Part shown: positions 9,127-17,435 of the stretch, one piece after another | How the letters are laid out: each line of letters begins with the position of its first letter | Numbering within the stretch: position 1 is the stretch's first letter | Source: DASRLE01 sp963825315 | Lineage (GTDB): Bacteria > Verrucomicrobiota > Verrucomicrobiia > Limisphaerales > Palsa-1400 | DNA length: 64,000 nt | Direction of reading: 5' to 3' | Assembly: GCA_963825315.1 (NCBI GenBank) | Contig: CAWGST010000005.1 | Coordinates: 682,001-746,000, forward strand | Notes under the pieces: generated by a model | Databases searched by the model: none | The model's input: the letters and a program-made list of their open reading frames with translations, nothing else | What the model was told of the DNA's origin: nothing | Made by a program: the position numbers and the translations under genes

Positions 9127-9827
9127 GACTTGCTGTTGCCGAATTCACGGGCGACCCAGCGCGCGGATTTAGCCGATTTTACCACTAATTGTTGCGTGCT
9201 GGCAATTTCATTCTTGAGGCCCTGGGTGTTGCTCCGGGCCTCTTGCTTCAATGAAACCAGCCGGACATTGATGCCCAGCAAAGTCTGGGCGATTTCATCC
9301 TGAAGTTCAACACTGATCTGCTTGCGTTCATCCTCCTGCGCCGCCAGCACCTGGTGTGTCAGTTGCCGCAAACCTTCCAGCAGTTGCAGGGAATCCTTCA
9401 AAAGCTTGCTGTAGTGTTCCCCGCTCTTCTTGAGGGCGGCTTCCACCCTCTTGCGGCGGGTGATGCTCCGTTGCAACTGACGGTTGGTGGCGGCCACCTC
9501 CAGCGTGCGCCGGCTCAACGTCTCCTTCAGCCGCTTCAAGTCAATTGCGCTCCGCCGCGCGGCGCGATGTGTCTCCACGATCGGCGTGATGGCCTCGGTA
9601 AAAAAAATCTCCGCCCGCTTGATAAACCCATTTTTGCTGCTGGATAATTCCAGTGTGGCGACTGCCCGCTCGTGAATTCGGGCCAGATCCAGCGTCTCCA
9701 GACCGAGGGCGACAGTCTGGCGTCCCAGTCTCAACGCCGGCCGCAGGCTCGCCCCTGCACCTTGCTTCAGGTGTTTTCGCAACGCCGTCACATATCGTCC
9801 GGATAGCTGGACCCATTTACGGTTCAT
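9123..9827 (-). CDS. RsbU_N/KaiA-like domain protein, degenerate histidine kinase
   Basis: This 234-aa protein is collinear with the N-terminal half of its downstream neighbour: RsbU_N-like helices (residues 1-95, LGRQTVALGLETLDLARIHE, FFTEAITPIVETH), coiled coil, then a HisKA_3 helix. The phospho-acceptor motif reads ISVELQDEIAQTLLGI, with Gln176 (CAG at 9300-9302) in place of His, and the protein ends soon after (FGNSKS) with no ATPase domain. No frameshift is seen and the coding density is good, so it is not obviously decaying. ATG at 9827 (MNRKWVQLSG) is preferred over 9881 because homology to the neighbour starts there. It is the first gene of the leftward operon. Possible roles are a scaffold, a heterodimer partner or a KaiA-like effector. 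Confidence 0.8.
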   Translation of the reverse strand: MNRKWVQLSGRYVTALRKHLKQGAGASLRPALRLGRQTVALGLETLDLARIHERAVATLELSSSKNGFIKRAEIFFTEAITPIVETHRAARRSAIDLKRLKETLSRRTLEVAATNRQLQRSITRRKRVEAALKKSGEHYSKLLKDSLQLLEGLRQLTHQVLAAQEDERKQISVELQDEIAQTLLGINVRLVSLKQEARSNTQGLKNEIASTQQLVVKSAKSARWVAREFGNSKS

Positions 9828-9930
9828 TTGGCATATTGAATTCAGGCATGACGGTCCAGGATCTTGATCCCTCAACCGCAAGCCAACAATCCACCGTCAC
9901 TATGGCGCGTCTGACTCAATTTGCATATAA

Positions 9931-9944
9931 GGTGAACACCCCAT
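9931..9944. promoter_or_regulatory. operator-like site matching the 1277-1290 motif
   Basis: GGTGAACACCCCAT is the exact reverse complement of 14 bases at 1277-1290, upstream of the edge sensor kinase. It lies about 105 bp upstream of the preferred start of the first gene in the Kai operon (about 50 bp upstream of the alternative start at 9881). Confidence 0.45.
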
Positions 9945-10013
9945 CCGCCCGAACCGCTCATTGGCTTGGCGCCCGTTGAGCCATTCCGGAAAACGCCTTC
10001 CATCATTCGCAGT

Positions 10014-10045
10014 AGGGTTACACCCCATAGGGTTACACCCCATAG
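10014..10045. promoter_or_regulatory. tandem 15-bp repeat of the GGGTTACACCCCAT motif
   Basis: AGGGTTACACCCCATAG occurs twice with a 15-bp period (10014-10030 and 10029-10045). The second copy extends to ACACCCCATAGCG (10035-10047), the exact reverse complement of 13 bases at 1273-1285. Tandem spacing of about one and a half helical turns is compatible with cooperative binding of a dimeric regulator. Confidence 0.45.
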
Positions 10046-10246
10046 CGAAGAATCGGCGCATCACTTATTGTGACTGGAATGTTAAAAACAAACACAGCAA
10101 TAATTGAAAGTAAAATTGAACAGCGTGATCAACAATATGACCATCGCCGTGCCTGTGGCGTCCAACTAATCTGACACATTTTGCTGCTGGCTGGCGCAAA
10201 AGCGCGCCGGCCGGCAGTGAACAAAACAAACTGAAAGGAAAATTAT

Positions 10247-10396
10247 ATGTTATACACACTTGCAATTGTTCTCATCGTTCTGTGGTTGCTCGGTCTGGTG
10301 ACCAGTTACACCATGGGCGGGTTTATTCACATCCTGTTGGTGGTTGCCATCGTCATGGTCCTCGTCAACCTTATTTCCGGTCGCAGGAGCGTCTGA
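10247..10396 (+). CDS. lmo0937-family small membrane protein
   Basis: This 49-aa, very hydrophobic protein starts MLYTLAIVLIVLWLLGL and ends LVNLISGRRSV, with two membrane helices separated by TSYTMGGFIH. This is the hallmark pattern of the lmo0937 (DUF5670) family of tiny membrane proteins, often annotated near stress genes. The ATG at 10247 follows AAAGGAAA with good spacing. The function is unknown. Its position, divergent from the Kai operon and before a DUF3185 gene, suggests it shares control with them. Confidence 0.88.
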   Translation: MLYTLAIVLIVLWLLGLVTSYTMGGFIHILLVVAIVMVLVNLISGRRSV

Positions 10397-10470
10397 TGGG
10401 GGAATGGGCGAATTCCATTTTTTGGGTACCCACTCCTGATCTTAACCTTAATCTTAATCCCAAGCTTATT

Positions 10471-10677
10471 ATGAATAGAATTGCCTCTCTGGCCCTGCTC
10501 GTTGGCGGGATCGTGCTCATCATCGTTGGCATCAACGCCACAAACTCGTTCAGCTCCGACGTTTCCCGGTTCTTTACCGGCTCGCCGACTGACAAGGCCG
10601 TCTGGATGCTTATCGGCGGCATCGTCGCGGCAATCGCCGGCTTGACGATGGCGTTGCGCAATCCGAAACAAACTTAA
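10471..10677 (+). CDS. DUF3185 family membrane protein
   Basis: This 68-aa protein has two membrane helices (IASLALLVGGIVLIIVGI and AVWMLIGGIVAAIAGL) flanking the conserved loop NSFSSDVSRFFTGSPTDK, which is diagnostic for DUF3185. The start is at ATG 10471. It lies 74 bp after the lmo0937-type gene and probably shares its transcript. No biochemical role is known for the family. Confidence 0.88.
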   Translation: MNRIASLALLVGGIVLIIVGINATNSFSSDVSRFFTGSPTDKAVWMLIGGIVAAIAGLTMALRNPKQT

Positions 10678-10728
10678 CCGCATAAACATGCTGTTGCCCC
10701 GGCCCGGCGTCCCTCTTATAGTGGGATA

Positions 10729-13700
10729 ATGCCGCGCCGCATCCGATACTGTGTGACTTTTCTGCTCGCGTTTCTGGCCGTCCAAAGCGCCCGGGCCGAA
10801 GCGATGCTGGAGTTGTTCCAGATGAGCTGGAACCAGATATCCCAAAAGATGCCGGAGATCGCCGAGGCGGGTTATGACAGTCTGTGGCTGCCCAATCCGG
10901 CCAAGGGCAATAGCGGCGCTTACTCCGTCGGCTACGATGTATTTGACCCGTTTGACCTGGGCAGCACCAACCAGCAGGGCACGATTGCCACCATGTATGG
11001 CACACAGGCTGATTTGATCCAGATGGTGCAAATCGCCCATCGGTTCGGCATACGCGTCTATTTCGACAACGTGATGAACCATCGGGCAGACACCGTGCCG
11101 GGCTATCCGGGTGGCGCGCCGACCAATTATTATCCCGGTTTGATTCCGCAGGATTTTCACCTGCAGGTTGTTTCCGGCGGGTATTCAAACTGGCCGTCTA
11201 TCGGAAGTGGGGGAAACTGGCAGTGGTGCGATGTCCAGATCGTCGAAAACCAGCCCCTGCTGGGCTTGTGTGATCTGGCGCAGGAACCGGGCACCCTCAA
11301 TTGGAACTTTGGCAATACTATTGGCGATACGACGAATAAGCCGGTGTTTGTCCGGTTCCCGAATCGCCCCGATTTATACATGGATACCAACGGCCCCTTG
11401 CTGGGCATCGGTTGGGGCGGCACGGGTTGGCGGCCCTTCGACGGCCAGGGCCAGCCGGTGCCGGAAGATGTGTCCGTCTATCTCTGCCGTGCGGTGGCCT
11501 GGACGCTTTACATGACCAAATGCGACGGTTTCCGGCTCGACGCGGTGAAGCATGTGCCGGTGGACTTTTTCGGCGGGGAAACCGGCCAGACGGACGACCC
11601 GTCCTTTTTAGGTTACACCGGCGCCATCCAGGCGATGTATGATTACGTCCACGGCTACGGCAGCAACGTCACCGGCAACGGCTATGTCGAGACCGACGGC
11701 AATCGCAACAGCCTGTTCAACACCGAGGCGGCGCGCAACGACGCAATGCTTTTCGGCGAATACGAACCGTCAGCGCTGCCTTATGGTGAGGACTTTAATG
11801 ACTATCTCCAGTCGGGCATGCGCCTGTTGAACTTTCCTCTCTACAGCCAGATGAACAATGTCTTCAGCGGCGCGTCCATGGCCGGCATGGACGGTCGCGA
11901 TTACATTCCGCCAGGGGGCAATTGTGACGCCAACGGCAATTACAGCGCGGCGCAGGCCGTCAATCTTCCGCAGACACAAGACGGCGGCAGTTGCTGTCCC
12001 CCCAACCAACCGATGGAGGACTCTTATTTCTTCATGCACGAAGGGCTGCCGATGGTTTATTCCGATGGCTTCAATCATAACACCAACGGCGGCACGCCGA
12101 TTGTTTCCTATGCCAATTATCTCGGTGAATTCGGCGATACCACCATGCCGGACACCATGTATTTGCACAACCAGCTTTCGCGCGGCGGCACCTGGTCGCG
12201 CTGGAGCGACCAGAACATCGTCCTGTTCGAACGCTACGATTACCGCGAAGGCGACAGTTCCGAGCCGCAGACGCAGGACGTGGCGCTGTTCGGCATGAAT
12301 GACGACGCCAATTATCCCGGCGACATTACATTCGATGACGGTGTGAGCCGGACGAGCGATGGATATTATCTGAATCCTTCCAACACAACTTCCACCGCAG
12401 TCTCAAATACGCGCGGCCAGGGCATCGTGGTCGGCTTTGCGCCCGGCTCGGTGCTGGCGCAGCTCGCCAGTTCCTCGCCGACGGGTGGCCGCGCTTATCA
12501 GAAATTGCTGGTGCATGGCGCGACAACCAGTTGGTATGAGGCGACCAATTCGGCGAATGCCGCCGATCCGACGCTGCGGCTGATTTATGTCGGCGGCCAA
12601 ACCCTGGCCCCGGGCGGCGGCGCGATTGAACTCAACCTTCCCAGCGACGCGTGGGTCATGTATGGTTATCAATGGCCGCAGGCGAGCCAGGCGAATTCTT
12701 CGACCAACGCCATCATTCTCCGCCAGGGTGGCATCGAAGTTCCCCGCATCACGGTTTATCGCACCGACGGCACGAATGGCGATACGAACTACAATCCGTT
12801 GTTCCCCTTCAAGATGCGCGGCAGCGTGAATCCGTATGGCAATGTGATTGGCGGCGCGCATGTTTCCAATCTCACTTACGCCATTGATATGCCGATCGTG
12901 ACCAACGCGAACTTCGACATCATCGTCCGCAGCGACGCTTCCTCTTCCAACACCCTTGTCAAGCTGGACGGCGGCATTGATTTGAACAGCCAGATGGGGC
13001 TTGGCCCGACGAATTTCCAGGCTGGCATCGCACCGACGAACTTTCTTGACCTGCGCGACAACCCTCCCGGCTACGCCGATGATGTGTTCCTTGGCTACGA
13101 ACAGACCTCGTTCCAATTTCGCAACGGCCCGGAAAAATTCGCCGCCCGGAATGTCTTGAGCAATAACATCGTCTCACTCGGGGCGGAAACTTATTACTAC
13201 ACCGTTGGCGGCCCGAGCCATGTGGTTTCCGGTTCCGGCTACGGACAATCCATCACGAACCAGACCGCCAACTGGGTCTGGCATGATCCGACGAACAGCG
13301 TCACCTCCTTGAGTCCAAATCCGCCTGCGCAAATGAATCCGTTGATCCCGACTTCCGGCCAATCAGTGGACATCTGGGTCAAGGTCGGATACCAGTTTCA
13401 GATCAACATCTGCTTTATTTATTACACCACGGACGGCTCGAATCCCGAAGGCGCGTTCGGCATCGGCGAGGGCACGACGCAGGTGGTGCAGGCAAACTGG
13501 GTCAACCACGACAGCGGGCAAAGCAACATTGACTGGTGGAAGGGCACGATCCCCGCACAGGCCAACGGCACGCAGGTGCGCTACAAGGTCGCGTTGTTTT
13601 ACGGCGGCAGCGTTAATTCCGGCCAGAGCATCCAGCCGATTTCCGACGCCGAGCCGTCCGGCTCGAAGCTTTTCGGCCTGACGCAAAATGTCATCACGAA

Positions 13701-14883
13701 TTTCAACCCGTCCACCGCCGTGGTCTGGCTGCACAACGACCTCAACCCGTCCAACACCGTCACCGGCCTGCAGTCCGGTTTCCACATCCTGCGCGCCCGG
13801 ACTTTCCTGCCGCGCGCGGGCCAATCGAGCGTGTATAACACGTTTTTGCAGACGTTTTATTACGATGGCGCGCTGCCCACCGGCGTGATTGCCTATCCAG
13901 CCGGCGGCAGCGCCATTGGCAGCAGCACTTACACCGTGGTCGTGCGCGCCGATGGCACTGTCACCGCCGTAAACTTTAACATTCAGGACTCTGACCCCGG
14001 CAATGACGATGTGAACACCGGCCAGCCGAATGGCAATGGCAATAACACGAACGGCGCGCCAATTTTCGTTCCGGCCACACCAGTCGCCAGCCCTGATCCC
14101 GCGTTGAGCGCCCAATATCCGAATTATCCGCAGGAGTTCCGGTTTGTTTATACCAATATCCCGGCCAGCGGCACTGCGACGATTGCTGTGCAGCTCAATG
14201 AATACGGCACGAGCGTCCATACCAACCGTTACACGATGCTCACCGCGACGGTCAACACGCTCGCGCCCAAGCTGCAAATTTCCAGTCCGCCCGTGGACGG
14301 CATGGCGCTGCTCCTGGGTCCAAACTCGGTTTATACGATCCAGGCTTGTTTCACTCCCACCTTGGACACCAATAACATCGATTACTTTAACGTGACCGTC
14401 AACGGCTTGCACCAGCCGCTCTACAGCACGAATTTCCAGCAGCTCTATACCATCGGCGGCGCCGCCTGTGATCCGACGATGCGGACGTTCAATTATACCT
14501 GGAACTCGCCCCCTGCCGGCAGCAACGTCATCAATGTCACCTTCAATAACGGACAGGAGTTAAGCGCGCAACGAACCGTGCTGATCTTCAATCCGCAGAG
14601 CAGTTCCCCGACTTATGGGCTGCCGGGTTATGATTACTTCATCTCCGGAACGAGTCCCACCAATCCCGCCGCCTGGCTGCGAATTACCGGCATCGCCAGC
14701 GGGCTTGTTGCCTGGAACAGCGTTGTCGGCAAGACCTACCAGGTGCTGGCCAGCAGCAATGTCAACGCCGGCTTCCAGCCCGTCAGCGCGGTCATCACCG
14801 CCACCAACACGAACAGTTTCTTCCTTGATGTCAATTATACCAACGGGCCGGATAGGTTTTATCAGATCCAAGTCTTCCCGTGA
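10729..14883 (+). CDS. secreted alpha-amylase family (GH13) protein with long C-terminal part
   Basis: The 1384-aa protein has a signal peptide (about 1-24, cleaved near ARAEA) and then a GH13 barrel. Region I is VYFDNVMNHRAD (about 110-121), region II CDGFRLDAVKH with probable nucleophile Asp271, and region III LFGEYEP with probable acid/base Glu344. The expected region IV NHD is not found; the best match is VLFERYDYREG, with Asp504 kept and the preceding His replaced by Tyr. After about residue 650, several beta-rich segments follow, including a chitobiase-C-like YYTTDGSNPEG stretch. It probably acts on alpha-glucans outside the cytoplasm. The region IV change makes substrate and activity uncertain. 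Confidence 0.85.
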   Translation: MPRRIRYCVTFLLAFLAVQSARAEAMLELFQMSWNQISQKMPEIAEAGYDSLWLPNPAKGNSGAYSVGYDVFDPFDLGSTNQQGTIATMYGTQADLIQMVQIAHRFGIRVYFDNVMNHRADTVPGYPGGAPTNYYPGLIPQDFHLQVVSGGYSNWPSIGSGGNWQWCDVQIVENQPLLGLCDLAQEPGTLNWNFGNTIGDTTNKPVFVRFPNRPDLYMDTNGPLLGIGWGGTGWRPFDGQGQPVPEDVSVYLCRAVAWTLYMTKCDGFRLDAVKHVPVDFFGGETGQTDDPSFLGYTGAIQAMYDYVHGYGSNVTGNGYVETDGNRNSLFNTEAARNDAMLFGEYEPSALPYGEDFNDYLQSGMRLLNFPLYSQMNNVFSGASMAGMDGRDYIPPGGNCDANGNYSAAQAVNLPQTQDGGSCCPPNQPMEDSYFFMHEGLPMVYSDGFNHNTNGGTPIVSYANYLGEFGDTTMPDTMYLHNQLSRGGTWSRWSDQNIVLFERYDYREGDSSEPQTQDVALFGMNDDANYPGDITFDDGVSRTSDGYYLNPSNTTSTAVSNTRGQGIVVGFAPGSVLAQLASSSPTGGRAYQKLLVHGATTSWYEATNSANAADPTLRLIYVGGQTLAPGGGAIELNLPSDAWVMYGYQWPQASQANSSTNAIILRQGGIEVPRITVYRTDGTNGDTNYNPLFPFKMRGSVNPYGNVIGGAHVSNLTYAIDMPIVTNANFDIIVRSDASSSNTLVKLDGGIDLNSQMGLGPTNFQAGIAPTNFLDLRDNPPGYADDVFLGYEQTSFQFRNGPEKFAARNVLSNNIVSLGAETYYYTVGGPSHVVSGSGYGQSITNQTANWVWHDPTNSVTSLSPNPPAQMNPLIPTSGQSVDIWVKVGYQFQINICFIYYTTDGSNPEGAFGIGEGTTQVVQANWVNHDSGQSNIDWWKGTIPAQANGTQVRYKVALFYGGSVNSGQSIQPISDAEPSGSKLFGLTQNVITNFNPSTAVVWLHNDLNPSNTVTGLQSGFHILRARTFLPRAGQSSVYNTFLQTFYYDGALPTGVIAYPAGGSAIGSSTYTVVVRADGTVTAVNFNIQDSDPGNDDVNTGQPNGNGNNTNGAPIFVPATPVASPDPALSAQYPNYPQEFRFVYTNIPASGTATIAVQLNEYGTSVHTNRYTMLTATVNTLAPKLQISSPPVDGMALLLGPNSVYTIQACFTPTLDTNNIDYFNVTVNGLHQPLYSTNFQQLYTIGGAACDPTMRTFNYTWNSPPAGSNVINVTFNNGQELSAQRTVLIFNPQSSSPTYGLPGYDYFISGTSPTNPAAWLRITGIASGLVAWNSVVGKTYQVLASSNVNAGFQPVSAVITATNTNSFFLDVNYTNGPDRFYQIQVFP

Positions 14884-14973
14884 ACAACGGCATTACAGCC
14901 TGGTCTCTGTCCAATGGGAATTCACCGCCGCCAATTTATGGGATTGCCACCGGTTCAGGTTCATGCCACTTAG

Positions 14974-17217
14974 TTGGTACAATTGAAACCGCGCCCTAAA
15001 ACAACCGCAGCCCCGCCGCCGGTTCCGAGCCGCAAGTGGCTCTTCCGCATCGCGGCGCTTCTGGTCATTCCGTTGCTGGCGCTGGCCGTGTTGGAGGCGG
15101 CGCTGCGCCTGGCGGGCTACGGCTACCCGACCAGCCTGTTTGAGAAGGTTCGCCTCGAAGGCCGGGATTACCTGCTCAACAATGAGAAATTCAGCCTGCG
15201 CTTCTTTCCGCCGGAATTGTCCCGCTGGCCCAGCCCGCTGATGATGGAGCCGGTGAAACCCGCGGGCACGTGCCGCATTTTTATTTTTGGCGAATCGGCC
15301 GCGCAAGGTGATCCGGAACCGTCCTTCGGAGCGAGCCGGTATTTGGAGGTCTTGTTGCGGGAACGGTATCCGGGCGTGAATTTCGAGGTGGTCAACGTTG
15401 CCATCACCGCGATCAATTCCCATGTCATCCTGCCCATCGCCCGCGAATGCGCCCGATGCCAGGGCGACCTCTGGATCATCTACATGGGGAACAATGAAAT
15501 GATCGGGCCGTTTGGCGCGGCCACGGTTTTCGGCGCCAAAGCTCCGCCCTGGCCGGTGGTGCGATTGGGGTTGGCTCTCCAGACAACCCGCGTCGGCCAA
15601 CTGCTCATGAACCTCGAGCGGAAACTCAAAGGCAACGCGGCCGGGCCGGGCGTTTGGCACGGGTTGGAAATGTTTCTCGGCAATCAACTGGCCCCGGATG
15701 ACCCGCGCAAGGAGGTCGTCTATAAGAATTTTCAGAGGAACCTGCAAGACATCCTGCGGGCGGGCCGCAAGGCCGGCGCCGCCATCCTCCTCAATACCGT
15801 GGCAGTGAACCTCAAGGATTGCCCGCCCTTTGCCTCGCTCCCCTCCAGCAGTCTGACGCCGGCCAGACCGGGAAAAATTCGACCGTTTGTGCGCGGAGGG
15901 ACGCGGAGCGGAGATGAGCGGCGACTGGAAGCTGGCGGCGGCTGATTTTGGAGAGGCCGTCGCGCTGGACCCGCAAATGGCCGAAGCCCAATTCCGTGAG
16001 GGGGAATGCCTCTTGCAGCTGAACGATGCCGCCGCCGCCGCCTGGCATTTCCAGAAAGCGTGCGACTGCGACGCCCTTGTCTTCCGGGCCGATTCGCGCA
16101 TCAACGGCATCATCCGGGAAACGGGACGGCAACTGGGCGGGCCGGACCTGGTCTTATGCGACGCCGCGGCCTCCCTGCCCGAAGCCGGGAAAATTCCCGG
16201 GCAGGAAACCTTTTACGAGCACGTCCATTTCAATTTCGACGGCAATTACCGGCTGGCCTTGTTGTGGGCGGCCCAGGCCGGGCGGCTCCTGCCCGAAAAC
16301 GTCAAGACCAAGGCACAGGGCGGCTGGGCCTCCCAGGAAGTCTGCGAGGCGCGCCTGGGCCTGACGGACTGGAACCGGAGCGACGTGCTGAACGCGGTGC
16401 GGCAGCGCCTGGAGGGGCCGCCGCTTCAACAGCCAGTTCAACAACGATCGGCGCGTGTCCGAGTTGACGGCCCGGATCGACCGCATGATCCGGCACAGGG
16501 ACGCAACGGCGGCAACCAACGCGCGCGCTCTCTACACCGATGCCATCGCCCGCGCGCCGCGCGATTATTTCCTGCACGAGAACTACGGCGAATTTCTCGA
16601 ACTGACCGGGGACCTCAAGCAAGCCGCGCTGGAATGGAAGCAAGCGCGGGAGTTGATGCCGCGCAACCCGTTCGCGTTTCTGACCGAAGGGCAGTTGTTG
16701 GAGAAGCAAGGGGAGTTGTCGTCCGCGCGGGAATCCTTTCGCCAGGCGGTGAGTCTTCATCCGCGCTACGCCGAGGCTTGGTTTGAGTTGGGCAAACTTG
16801 CCGCCGTGGAAGGAAAACTGGAGGAAGCCCTGGAGAACTATCGCCGGTCGGCGGCGTTGCAGCCCAACGATCCGCAAACTTATCTTTATATGGGCAAAGC
16901 GTTGTCCCTCTTGAAGCGAACGGACGAGTCGGTGCAAAACTTCCGGCGCGCGCTCGAATTGGACGGAGGCGAATTGGGAGGCGCATTACGCGCTGGGCGG
17001 GGAGTTGGGCATGCACGGGCGGATTGCGGAGGCGAAAGCGGAATTTCAACAAGTGGTCCGCCTGCAGCCGCAATACGCCATGGGCCACCTGAACCTGGGC
17101 GTCGCCTTGCTCAAACTCAACGACCCGGAAGGCGCGCGGCAGGAATTCGCCGAAACCTTGCGCCTGGACCCGGCCAACAAATCGGCCCGAACCTATCTGG
17201 CTGCCGCCGCCAAATGA
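14974..17217 (+). CDS. SGNH-hydrolase-like membrane protein with TPR domain (three frameshifts)
   Basis: Frame-corrected length is about 745 aa. One N-terminal membrane helix (WLFRIAALLVIPLLALAVLE) precedes an SGNH-like domain with FIFGESAAQGDP, NVAITAINS and IIYMGNNEM, and a late HVHFNFDGNYRLA segment that may carry the catalytic Asp/His. At least five TPR repeats follow (e.g. YAEAWFELGKLAAVEGKLEE, YAMGHLNLGVALLKL). Frame breaks lie near 15868, 16422 and 16970, each with conserved sequence on both sides. The start is TTG at 14974 or 14983; no ATG fits. It heads a module with DUF5989, carbamoyltransferase and SxtJ genes, an arrangement seen in many Gram-negatives but without known function. 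Confidence 0.75.
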
Positions 17218-17279
17218 CATTCCCAAAAATGACATTCCTGTTGCAACTTTAATCCCCAACCTGTAGAATAGGCGCAAGC

Positions 17280-17432
17280 ATGTGGCCCTTGTTCAAAGAA
17301 TTCCTTGGCTTTTGCAAGCAGGAGAAGAAGTGGTGGCTGATCCCGCTGATTGTCCTGTTGCTCGTGCTGGGCGCCATTCTCATCTTTACAGCCAGTTCGG
17401 GCATCGCCTGGGCGCTCTATCCATTCATGTAA
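17280..17432 (+). CDS. DUF5989 family small membrane protein
   Basis: This 50-aa protein starts MWPLFKEFLGFCKQEKKWWL, followed by one membrane helix (IPLIVLLLVLGAILIF) and the ending ASSGIAWALYPFM. This is the standard DUF5989 pattern. It ends 3 bp before the carbamoyltransferase start. The family is almost always found next to NodU/CmcH-type carbamoyltransferases and SxtJ proteins, as here. Confidence 0.88.
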   Translation: MWPLFKEFLGFCKQEKKWWLIPLIVLLLVLGAILIFTASSGIAWALYPFM

Positions 17433-17435
17433 ACA

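Larger units (their letters stand above)
9828..10246. promoter_or_regulatory. divergent promoter region, Kai operon / stress membrane proteins
   Basis: This gene-free stretch separates the leftward Kai operon from the rightward small membrane proteins. It holds the palindrome-related site at 9931-9944 and the tandem repeat at 10014-10045. I see no convincing open reading frame and no clean -35/-10 pair that I would defend. Confidence 0.55.

Noticed and set aside
10065..10265. 66-codon minus-strand frame
   Set aside because: It crosses the ribosome-binding site and start of the lmo0937-type gene and has no hydrophobic or family pattern.
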